Shown in pieces: positions 26,501-37,100 of a stretch of 64,000 nucleotides of DNA (within the stretch, counting starts at the first letter, position 1; every line of letters starts with the position of its first letter). A program made the position numbers and the translations under genes. The stretch covers positions 375,001 to 439,000 of the forward strand of contig JAJGOT010000257.1 of assembly GCA_022457155.1 (NCBI GenBank), read 5' to 3'. This DNA comes from Cladopsammia gracilis (Eukaryota; Cnidaria; Anthozoa; Scleractinia; Dendrophylliidae). The notes beneath the pieces were generated by a model. That model had not been told where the DNA came from, did no database searches, and saw nothing but the letters and a program-made list of their open reading frames with translations.

Positions 26501-29500
26501 CGTGTTTACCAATGACTGGGCATGGTTTGATACTATAATTGATCAAATCAATGTCATATCGGAAATCCTTCTTTATGGGAATCTCATTCTGTAACACCTA
26601 TGAATGCCACAAATGTTGCTTATAGATAACTACCAATTTCATTTAAAAAAAAAGAAACAATAGTGGAGATTGGAGTGCAGATCAGTAAAAAAAAAAATAA
26701 ACTGCCCGTCAGCAAAATGTTTGGTAAACCTCATTGAAATGCACAAGACACAATCATTTCGGTAAGATTTTGTCAGTCCACAAAGTCTATTGTAAAATGG
26801 ATTTAATTTTGATTTCCGTTTTCCTCAGTTGCCAATATCAAGTAAAGCCTCGAAAACTTCCAAGGCTCCAGTGAGTGACGTTCATTGTTATATCATCCCC
26901 ACAATGTTGCAGGGCTGTCCTAATTACCATAACGTGTTTACCAATGACTGGGCATGGTTTGATACTATTATTGATCAAATCAATGTCATATCGGAAATCC
27001 CTCTTTATGGGAATCTCATTCTGAAACACTAAGAATGCCACAAACGTTGCTTATAGATAACTATTAATTTTATTAAAAAAAAAGCAACAATAGTGGAGAT
27101 TGGAGTGAAGATTCGTAAAAAAAGTAGATAAACTACCCGTCAGCAAAATGTTTGGTAAACCTCATTGAAATGCACAAGACACAATCATTTCGGTAAGATT
27201 TTGCAGTCCACAAAGTCTATTCTAAAATGGATTTAATTTTGATTTCTGTTTTCCTCAGTTGCCAACATCAAGTAAAGCGTCAAAACCGTCCAAGGTTCTA
27301 GTAAGTGACATTTATTGTTATTTCATCCCAACAATGTTGCAGGCTGTCCTAATTACCATAACGTGTTTACCAATGACTGGGCATGGTTTGATACCATTAT
27401 TGATCAAATCAATGTCATATCGGAAATCCCTATTTATGGGAATCTCATTCTGTAACACCTAAGAATGCCACAAACGTTGCTTATAGATAACTACCAATTT
27501 TATTTAAAAAAAAAAGAAACAATAGTGGAGATTGTAGTGCAGATTCGTAAAAAAAGAAAATAAACTGCCCGTCAGCAAAATGTTTCGTAAACCTCATTGA
27601 AATGCACAAGACACAATCATTTCGGTAACATTTTGTCAGTCCACAAAGTCTATTGTAAAATGGATTTAATTTTGATTTCCGTTTTCCTCAGTTGCGAATA
27701 TCAAGTAAAGCCTCGAAAACTTCCAAGGCTCCAGTGAGTGACGTTCATTGTTATATCATCCCCACAATGTTGCAGGGCTGTCCTAATTACCATAACGTGT
27801 TTACCAATGACTTGGGCATGGTTTGATACTATTATTGATCAAATCAATGTCATATCGGAAATCCCTCTTTATGGGAATCTCATTCTGTAACACCTAAGAA
27901 TGCCACAAATGTTGCTTATAGATAACTACCAATTTTATTTTAAAAAAAAACCAAACAAACAAATAATAGTGGAGATTGGAGTGCAAATTCGTAAAGAAAG
28001 AAAATAAACTGCCCGTCAGCAAAATGTTTGGTAAACCTCATTGAAATGCACAAGACACAATCATTTCGGTAAGATTTTGTCAGTCCACAAAGTCTTTTGT
28101 AAAATGGATTTAATTTTGATTTCTGTTTTCCTCAGTTGCCAACATCAAGTAAAGCGTCAAAACCGTCCAAGGTTCTAGTAAGTGACATTTATTGTTATTT
28201 CATCCCCACAATGTTGCAGTGCTGTCATAATTACCATAACGTGTTTACCAATGACTGGGCATCGTTTGATACCATTATTGATCAAATCAATGTCATATCG
28301 GAAATCCCTCTTTATGGGAATCTCATTCTGAAACACTAAGAATGCCACAAACGTTGCTTATAGATAACTATTAATTTTATTAAAAAAAAAGCAACAATAG
28401 TGGAGATTGGAGTGAAGATTCGTAAAAAAAGTAGATAAACTACCCGTCAGCAAAATGTTTGGTAAACCTCATTGAAATGCACAAGACACAATCATTTCGG
28501 TAAGATTTTGCAGTCCACAAAGTCTATTCTAAAATGGATTTAATTTTGATTTCTGTTTTCCTCAGTTGCCAACATCAAGTAAAGCGTCAAAACCGTCCAA
28601 GGTTCTAGTAAGTGACATTTATTGTTATTTCATCCCCACAATGTTGCAGGGCTGTCCTAATTACCATAACGTGTTTACCAATGACTGGGCATGGTTTGAT
28701 ACCATTATTGATCAAATCAATGTCATATCGGAAATCCCTCTTTATGGGAATCTCACTCTGTAACACCTAAGAATGCCACAAACGTTGCTTATAGATAACT
28801 ACCAATTTTATTTAAAAAAAAAAAACAAACAAACAATAGTGGAGATTAGAGTGCAGGTTCGCAAAAGCAGAAAATAAACTGCCTGTCAGCAAAATGTTTG
28901 GTAAACCTCATTGAAATGCACAAGACACAATCATGTCGGTAAGATTTTGTCAGTCCACAAAGTCTATTGTAAATGGATAATTTTTAGTTAACTTTGATTT
29001 CTGTTTTCCTCAGTTGCCAATGTCAAGTAAAGCCACGAAAATTTCCAAGGCTCCAGTAAGTGACGTTTATTGTTATTCTATCCCCACAATGTTGCAGGGC
29101 TGCCCTAATTACCATAACGTGTTTACCAATGACTGGGCATGGTTTGATACCATTATTGATCAAATCAATGTCATATCGGAAATCCCTCTTTATGGGAATC
29201 TCATTCTGTAACACCTAAGAATGCCACAAACGTTGCTTACAGATAACTACCAATTTTATTTAAAAAAAAAGAAACAATAGTGGAGATTGGAGTGCAGATT
29301 CGTAAAAAAAGAAAATAAACTGCCCGTCAGCAAAATGTTTGGTAAACCTCATTGAAATGCACAAGACACAATCATGTCGGTAAGATTTTGTCAGTCCACA
29401 AAGTCTATTGTAAAATGGATTCAATTTTAATTTCCGTTTTCCTCAGTTGCCAATATCAAGTAAAGCCTCGAAAACTTCCAAGGCTCCAGTGAGTGACGTT

Positions 29501-30371
29501 TATTGTTATTTCATCCCCACAATGTTGCAGGGCTGTCCTAATTACCATAACGTGTTTACCAATGACTGGGCATGGTTTGATACCATTATTGATCAAATCA
29601 ATGTCATATCGGAAATCCCTTTTTATGGGAATCTCATTCTGTAACACCTAAGAATGCCACAAACGTTGCTTACAGATAACTACCAATTTTATTTAAAAAA
29701 AAAGAAACAATAGTGGAGATTGGAGTGCAGATTCGTAAAAAAAGAAAATAAACTGCCCGTCAGCAAAATGTTTGGTAAACCTCATTGAAATGCACAAGAC
29801 ACAATCATTTCGGTAAGATTTTGAAGTCCACAAAGTCTATTCTAAAATGGATTTAATTTTGATTTCTGTTTTCCTCAGTTGCCAATATCAAGTAAAGCCT
29901 CGAAAACGTCCAAGGCTCTAGTAAGTGACATTTATTGTTATTTCATCCCCACAATGTTGCAGGGCTGTCCTAATTACCATAACGTGTTTACCAATGACGG
30001 GGCATCGTTTGATACCATTATTGATCAAATCAATGTTATATCGGAAATCCCTCTTTATGGGAATCTTATTCTGTAACACCTAAGAATGCTACAAACGTTG
30101 CTTATAGATAACTACCAATTTTATTTTAAAAAAAAGCAACAATAGTGGAGATTGGAGTGCAGATTCGTAAAAAAAGTAGATAAACTGCCCGGCAGCAAAA
30201 TGTTTGGTAAACCTCATTGAAATGCACAAGACACAATTATTTCGGTAAGATTTTGCAGTCCACAAAGTCTATTGTAAAATGGATTTAATTTTGATTTCTG
30301 TTTTCCTCAATTGCCAATATCAAGTAAAGCCTCGGACACTTCAAGGCTCCAGTAAGTGGCGTTTATTGTTT
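8597..30371 (+). repeat. Satellite array, about 435-bp unit, 52 units
   Basis: Using the conserved CCTCAG|TTG as phase marker, I count 52 tandem units: 48 of 430-450 bp and four shortened to about 231 bp (markers at 14112, 16967, 18071, 21795). Each full unit contains, in order: CGGTAAGATTTT (donor-like), TTTCYGTTTTCCTCAG (acceptor-like), a 42-base exon-like block, GTRAGTGAC (donor-like), 42 bases later CCCCACAATGTTGCAG (acceptor-like), a segment ending in TAA, an A-rich tract and AATAAA. The frame starting at TTGCC reads through to the stop for 65 codons in about 37 of the 48 full units. A reverse-strand frame of about 63 codons overlaps it. No unit has a good ATG except the first. Two subfamilies alternate (CCAATATC with GTGAGT; CCAACATC with GTAAGT). 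The outermost units are the most divergent. Confidence 0.93.
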
Positions 30372-30732
30372 ATTGGTAGTGAGGGAACAAGCACTGATTT
30401 CTCTCTGTTTACAATAAACCCTTATGACTCTAACATACGAATAACGATAGCAATTTCCTCCGCAGAAAATTCACGAGATGAACTGATAACAATTATGTCA
30501 TCAAGATAAATAACTAATCTGATCCCTTTGTTACGAACGGCCGACACAAACGGCTTCATAACTTTGGTGAATACCCTAGGGGCCAAAGAAAGCCCAAAGG
30601 GTAAACAAATAAACTCGTAAAGATTAGAGTTCCACTGAAACCTTAAATACTTGTAATGATCAGAATGGATAGGAATTGTAAAATACGCATCCTTGAGATC
30701 AATCGTCGTAAAAAATTCGGATCCGGACAGTA
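30372..30732 (-). pseudogene. DIRS-type retrotransposon: central reverse transcriptase fragment
   Basis: The minus strand encodes TTIDLKDAYFTIPI, YLRFQWNSNLYEFICLPFGL, LAPRVFTK and the catalytic YLDD box. This arrangement is characteristic of DIRS-like (tyrosine-recombinase) retrotransposons. An in-frame stop follows RMLES, then the frame continues as GFIVNREKSVLVPS until it runs into the satellite at 30371. RNase H, methyltransferase-like and tyrosine recombinase regions are therefore missing. The N-terminal side of this RT is at 40847-41225, separated by the DNA transposon at 30733-40843. With one GTA duplication removed, the two parts are in the same frame. Confidence 0.82.
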
Positions 30733-31706
30733 TAGTCAGGGAGCATATGTCGCGATTTAAAGTCCCGTGGGATTTTCTTGAAGATAACAAGCCACCTATC
30801 TAAAAGTGTCAAGGGGACCCTTAGGAACAAAGAAAATGTTGTCGGCAATTTTACGACTTGCACCGGCAGCTGCTCCGGTGGTTTTAAAATAGGCCCCGTA
30901 TGGCTCAGTATGGAAACGAGGCTGAGACTTAAATTGCTCATAACTATCGATAATTGCAACCAAATGTCACCAAACTTGCTCAGATTTATTATGGGATGAT
31001 ATCTAACATGACAATAGTGATAATGAGTTAACGAGGTCACGTGACCATGTTGACATGGAAGCGAGGCTCTAACATTAGATGGCCTATAATTATCGCTTAT
31101 TTGAACCAAATGTCACCAAACTTGCTTAGATTGGTTATGGGATGGTATCTGACATGTTGATAAACATTAAGTAATACATATAGTCACGTGACCTTTTTGA
31201 CATGGAAGCGAGGCTCGAACAGAAAAATGTTTATATCCGGCAAAATAATATGTACATTCTTTCAAAAATTACTGTCACTGTTTCCCAATGATACATGCTT
31301 TGGTACCTGCTTTGAATTCTGATATAATAATCGAAATTAACATAATTGGTGGTCAGCGGTTTTTTATTCGATAATTTTGTTCAGCGGTCTTTTTCATCAT
31401 TTTAGCGACCCGCCATTTTGAATTGCCAGTCAGTATAGTGAAGCTATTCACACTGTCATGATCTTTAATGGCGAATTTATGTTTCTGCTTCTCTAGACCC
31501 CAAAAAGACAAATCCAGAATTTGATTTGTGCATTATTTGCCAGAAAGGAGAGAAGGAAAGTCTTGTTTGCAAACCTTCAATCGATTCCTACTGAAAAGTT
31601 ATAGATTTCGTCAAAGCGTGGTCTTTTTATGGCAATAAACAGTACACGGAGGCTTGGGTTAAGTTGCAGGATATTTCAGTGAAAGATCTTGAGGGAAAGG
31701 GTTCTT
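30733..31706 (+). repeat. Left arm of the outer transposon inverted repeat
   Basis: Pairs with 40450-40843 and 32661-33223 read in reverse. It contains several internal near-direct copies of a motif (AACCAAATGTCACCAAACTT), seen twice in the first 400 bp. It ends inside the protein-coding zinc-finger exon. Confidence 0.8.
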
Positions 31707-32560
31707 CATGGCATCGACCTTGCTACAAGGATGTTGCTCACACAGGAATGATCAAGAGAGCGAAGGAGAGGTGTGAAAGAAAGCTATCTGGCCCAAAAGA
31801 GTCCAGGCGTAAGTCTCGATCAGGAGCTGATAATATTACTTCAGAGCGTTCTCAGCTAACTCGGTCGCAAACTTCACTTTTAAACAAAGCTGCTTGCTTT
31901 TTTTGTGATGGCCAAGCAGGTTATAGGGAAATGCTATTTAATGTTAGGACACTATCGGCCTCTGTCAGGTAACGAGAAGCTCGCCGTTAAGCTAAATACC
32001 ACCATTGCCTCCAATGATGCGCATTCAATCGACATCGAGTACCACAAAAACTATTGGTTGAACAGCGTGACCAATATTTTGCGTAAGCCCGCTCCCGCTT
32101 CTGGGGTCCCTGTTAGAATGGCCAGTTAGATAGCAGCCAAGATAGAAGTCTTAACTTTAACTGATATTACTTTAAGTGTTGGGAAGATTGTACCGATTTC
32201 TCAGTTACAAGCTGCATACAAATAACTTCTTAACGCAAACAACGTCGCCAATGAAACCATGAATCGTAAGGTATTGAAGCAACTACTCCAAAATTAAATT
32301 ACCCGCGACATAGAGTTTCACAGGCCGAAGCGAGTTAACGAATTGGAAAGGGTAAGCGCGAAGGAAGGAAGAGATAGACCGATCCAAAAACTGAAGATCA
32401 GGATGATATGAAAGATGACGAGATGGAGACACTGATTAGAAAGTCTATATGAAAGTGTAAGAAGTGGGTGTTTACCGGCTCCCTTGATAACATCACTGAC
32501 GAAAATTTAACCAGGAACTCTTCAGCTTTTTTAGGTGGGTAATACAGGGCCCATTTGACT
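31515..32560 (+). pseudogene. Decayed N-terminal part of Academ-like protein (tandem zinc fingers)
   Basis: Translation gives CIICQKGEKESLVC, an in-frame stop after PSIDSY, then WVKLQDIS, SSWHRPCYKDVAH and a basic linker. A second finger follows: ACFFCDG ... IEYHKNYW. Each finger has the plan C-x2-C then W/Y-H-x3-C, although in the second the final Cys is replaced by Tyr. Later segments (IVPISQLQAAY, FHRPKRVNE) follow with two stops and a frameshift. The same plan is seen at the N-terminus of the protein encoded at 34146-39152, so the two are homologous. Nothing downstream of this region remains, so the product could not be a transposase. Confidence 0.65.
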
Positions 32561-32660
32561 TGCTTTCATTAGAGAGAAAGTCCAGTGAGGTACACAAGCG
32601 TGCAATAAGCCTTACTCAAAGTACCGTGGCCATGTGTCTATCAGATCGCCAGGTGAAGCA

Positions 32661-32842
32661 CAAGAACCCTTCCCCTTAAGATCTTTCCCTGAAATATCCT
32701 GCAGCTTAACACAAGCCTCCGAGTACTGTTTATTGCCATAAAAAGCCCACGCTTTGACGAAATCTAAAACTTTTCCGTAGGAATCGATTGAAGGTTTGCA
32801 AACAAGACGTTCCTTCTCTCCTTTCTGGCAAATAATGCACAA
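32661..32842 (-). pseudogene. Inverted duplicate of the zinc-finger exon inside the right arm
   Basis: The minus strand repeats the first finger exon of 31515 onward (CIICQKGEKERLVC, then YGKVLDFVKAW, KLQDISGKDL). Here the codon that is a stop in the left arm codes for Gly, so this copy is open for longer. It exists because the inverted repeat has spread into the coding region. It diverges from the left arm at GGGTTCTT and then loses the WHxxxC part. Confidence 0.65.
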
Positions 32843-33223
32843 ATCAAATTTTAGATTTGTCTTTTCGGGGTCTAGAGAAGCAGAAACATAAATTCGCCAT
32901 AAAAGATCATGACAGTGTGAGTAGCTTCACTACACTGACTGGCAATTCAAAATGGCGGGTCGCTAAAATGATGAAAAAGACCGCTGAACAAAATTATCGA
33001 ATAAAAAACCGCTGACCACCAATTATGTTAATTTCGATTATTATATCAGAATTCAAAGCAGGTATCATTGGGAAACAGTGACAGTAATTTTTGAAAGAAT
33101 GTACATAAAATTATTATGCCAGATAAACATTTTTCTGTTCGAGCCCCGTTTCCAAGGTAAAAAGGTCACGTGACTATATGTATTACTTTAATGTTTATCA
33201 ACATGTCAGATACCATCCCATAA

Positions 33224-33766
33224 TAGTCCAGTAGCAGAGACCGCAAAATCGGAGTTTCGTTCAACCCACGAGCTAGAAAAGGTTGGACAGCGGATTTTAT
33301 TAGAACAATGCTTCCTGAATAAGGCTCAGCACGTCGTAAAGTCTAAAAGTGGTATACGATCCGAGATAAATGGATGTCTTTCTACGTCACCAGCTCTCTA
33401 TCATGAAAACGAGGCCACGAAGTACATGACATTTGTTTTCACCATTGGTGAGCCAAAATCAACAGATATGAGCTAAATACCGTATTTCTGGTAAACATGT
33501 GTCACAAAAGTATAATTTGATGATTAAGACGATGTCACGTGACCGATCACGTGACAGGAAAACCCTAAGAAACTGCTGAAAATGTGAGAAATTCTTGTCT
33601 TTTTTCATTACTAAGCAAAAAATTCAATTCCGAACCTTTCTTTTCCCATTTTTTTTTAACATTTTACTATCTACACCGTTCTCCCTTCTGTTTTGGAGAT
33701 ATTTTGCTCATTATTTAATGATTGATTAATTTCTGGTCGATTTGATGGCAAAACGAAAACAAGGCT
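33224..33766 (+). repeat. Left inverted repeat of the inner transposon
   Basis: Reverse complement of 39905-40446 with few differences. Contains the palindromic motif CACGTGACCGATCACGTGAC and ends around a GCAAAACGAAAACAAGGCTG-type boundary. Confidence 0.8.
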
Positions 33767-34145
33767 GAATGCTTTAAGTTGTTTATTCTCTGCTTGAAGT
33801 CAAAAAATTGATATTTTTTACAACTCTCATACAGTCAATGCAATGAATCCTCGATTAACTAACATATTTCAGAAAAGGGGGATGACTTTTTGTTAAGATT
33901 GTAGTTCTCATCAGTTCTACATGAAGTGAAAAATGTTACTGTCCAAAATGCACTTTTTGTTAGACTAAAGTTTCAGAAGAGATATTACGAACATTATGAA
34001 GTGTAAAATATTGATATTATAGCATTCTGTTGATCACTTTTAACCAATTTAAAATACATAATGCATCTCAAATTTTGCACACTACACTGTTTAAAGCACT
34101 ATTCTAAAGTCTTCAATAGTTTTCTATTGTTTCCTTCAGGACTGT

Positions 34146-37100
34146 CTAGTCGTTGTCACTATCTTCAGAGTCACTATTATAATGCAACGGTATGCGATGA
34201 GGATTTTTGCAGGCTTCTTCATCTCCCATGCAGAAACAGGACTCTGTACATGGAAGGCCAGTACTGGAACAAGAACAATTCGCGCGACACACAGATCTTT
34301 TGTACTGGCAGGTTGTCAGCTCTAAAAGGCTTTTTGGTGCTGGTTCTCTGGTCATCAGTACTGGTTTTAACATTCCATCTTCTTTGTACCAGCCATGACT
34401 TTCTGGTGGAGGTAGTTGTTGCATCGGTTCGAGTGCATTTCTCCATACGTAAGCCTGATAATTAGCTCGCTTGATGTGTTGGCTTAAGGCGTCCGAAGTA
34501 GGAGGAAGCACCTCATTTCTTTGTTTCTTCTGGCAAAACAATATATACCTATAACAAAGAAATGCGTAAGTCGGATTTTTTAGATTGTACGTACACGTAT
34601 AATTGTATTTATACTATTTCACAATATTTTATTAAAATTTTCGTAGTCATTGTCAGTAGTTTTAACTCTTCCATCTCGTAGTTTGTTAAGATCAATTATT
34701 TATTCTTTATCAGTTTTTCTCATTGCTAAAGTAATTTGAAATAAATTGCTATTTTAATTTTACCTTAGCTCATCAGTTGTGCGTTCCTTGCTCTTCGATG
34801 TAGGATAAAGATCGCAAACATAGGCTTCCACTTTTGCTGCTGTTCTCTCATCTAACTCTTGCTGCTGACCCACAAGCCGCAGTGCATCCTGATGGGCAGC
34901 ACTGCGTTGAAGCACATTCCAACTTGTCTTTTTTCCGATCCCAGCCAAGGAACTGTTCGAGTCACACCCTGTGAGGGCATGAAGTGCGTTGCACATCCGC
35001 TCTCCAAGTGCTGGAGCCACTTTATGCACCGGAATAAATCGTAACCGGTCCTTCACACCTGTTTGAAACCACAACTCTTCACATGAGAGGCTGTTGAAGT
35101 GTGACGTACATATGACAAGAACATCAGTGTCTGGTGACTGGATGACTATTCTTGTTGCATTCCCTGCTGCGTACTTTGCGTGCAGTAACAGTCGAGTATC
35201 AGCTTCTTCGTGGTTTGACTGAAGACCATAAATGCTTGTACATGTACCTCTGCTGATGCTCACCACTCTTTCTCCATCTTTTAAAACCCCCGCCGATGAC
35301 AATCTTCTTATTTTCTGGCAGCTTCTCTTGTCCTGTCTGGCAGAGCGAAGTAGATGCGAATTCACACAGATTTGTCTTGTTCTTGCAATTGCTTATATAC
35401 TTATCCCACTGTTTTGGAATTGGAGTGGCACTGCTACTAATCTTTACTTCAAGGGCAGTGGATGCCCCCCGTCTTGAGCGCTCATTGTTCTTGATAGAGG
35501 TTTCCCAGTACTGGTCGAATAAAACATGAATTTCATAGCAATTGGGGTGTGAAAGGGGCAGTGTTATCGTACTGTAGTACTTCAGCGATAGCTCACCAAA
35601 CGTTCTCGCACCGCCGGACTTCATCTTCTGCACTAGTGCCATCCCGTCAATGATATAAACAGTGTCACTTGTTGATACTGGAAGCCTTGGGAGGACAGTG
35701 ACATTCTTTTCGAGGATGGAGCAAAAAGCGCTTTTGGTTGTTTTCCTAAGGCTCCCATCTTGGTGCGCCAATGAACACGGAACTGGTGAAAGTAAGTAGC
35801 TCAAAACCTCCTTTAGGTTTATCTGTCGAGCATTTGCAGCGACAAGAAGCCTCCCGAAGAGGTCCCTATCAGCGTTGACTGAAATCAGCTTCTCGTCCGT
35901 TGCTTTCACAGAAACTTTCGTTGACACAGAACTAAAAGTTTTAACCTTATTATTTGGGATGGAATCCCAGAAAGAAGCTGCGTTGGAATTGATTCTTTTC
36001 TCTATAACGTTATTCATTTGGTTTCGGCCTTTCTTGGTGCTGTTCACCAGTGTTTCGGCAACATCATCTGGTAAAACAACTCCTGTAGAAAAGTTGACCA
36101 CAGCATCTGATTCAAGAGAAAATGGGTCGATCATCAGACCAGATGTGAAACACGCTAGTAGCTTATTAACATCATCTTCATCTCGCTTTACCCTCAGTTT
36201 TGTTGCTTCTTTATGCATGGTGTTGTCGTTGTCTTTCATTCCGTAGGCTTCCTTCATTGCAGTGGTGACTGAAGCACGTTCGTGTATAGTGAGAAACCAT
36301 CTGTCTACTGCCGATGGTGTTTGCGAGATTCCGATGATTCCTCCTTTTGTTATGCTGTCAGCATTTATTGATTGCTCCAGCGCCATGTCTGTTGACACTT
36401 GCGAAAAAGGCTGACCAGTGCGACTGATGGAATGTTCTCCTGAAAGGAATTCTTGATGTACACGTGGATGTGTGGATTCCAAGCGGTGCATGTCTATAAG
36501 GTACACGGGGAGCCATCTTGAATAATTTGGTCTGTCCATGGCAAAGAAATGTGGTGTCATCGTTGCAACTGCTGAAAGATGGAGGTTCCAGTTACTGGTT
36601 CTCTCTGCTTTAATCAACTGTAGCACGATGTTCACCATGGAGCAGTACTCTTCCCAAAAGGCAAACATCCTAGACTTGCCTCTAGCCTCTGATTTAAATG
36701 AATTGTATGCACAAAGCAAACCACTTAGATCTTCTAGCTTGGGGAATATTTGAGGTATGTTCTCTTGTTTCTCTACAGCAGCAACACCACTGGCGATTCT
36801 TGCTCGCAGCTCCTCTTCGCTAATGTAGAGACTTTAATTTTGCTCACAGGAACTGGAGCTGTTACACCACTTCACAAATTCTGGCCACATCAATCGAAAG
36901 AAGGCTTCCATGCAGAGCTTATGGGCTCGCACTCCTCTGTTGTACGATTTGCCTTTCATTAATGCAGTTGTCGACCCAGCGGCATATACCCCTGATTCGA
37001 TTAGCAGATCTTCAAGTCCCGAGTTCAGGTACTTTTTGCCAATAATAGCCAAGAAGTCCAAAGCGATGTGGAATGTTCCCATTCTGATAACAACATCGGA

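Noticed and set aside
8865..29647. Reverse-strand open frames of about 63 codons in many satellite units
   Set aside because: They overlap the plus-strand frame, start at non-ATG codons and are explained by copying of one sequence. Independent coding cannot be claimed.
8597..30371. Regular repeats with unit-to-unit variation, reminiscent of a CRISPR array
   Set aside because: Units are about 435 bp and similar along their whole length, with no spacer pattern. The setting is a eukaryotic genome.
35199..36719. The 506-codon minus-strand frame as a separate host gene
   Set aside because: It lies inside the inner transposon, is continuous in homology with the frames before and after it, and begins without ATG.
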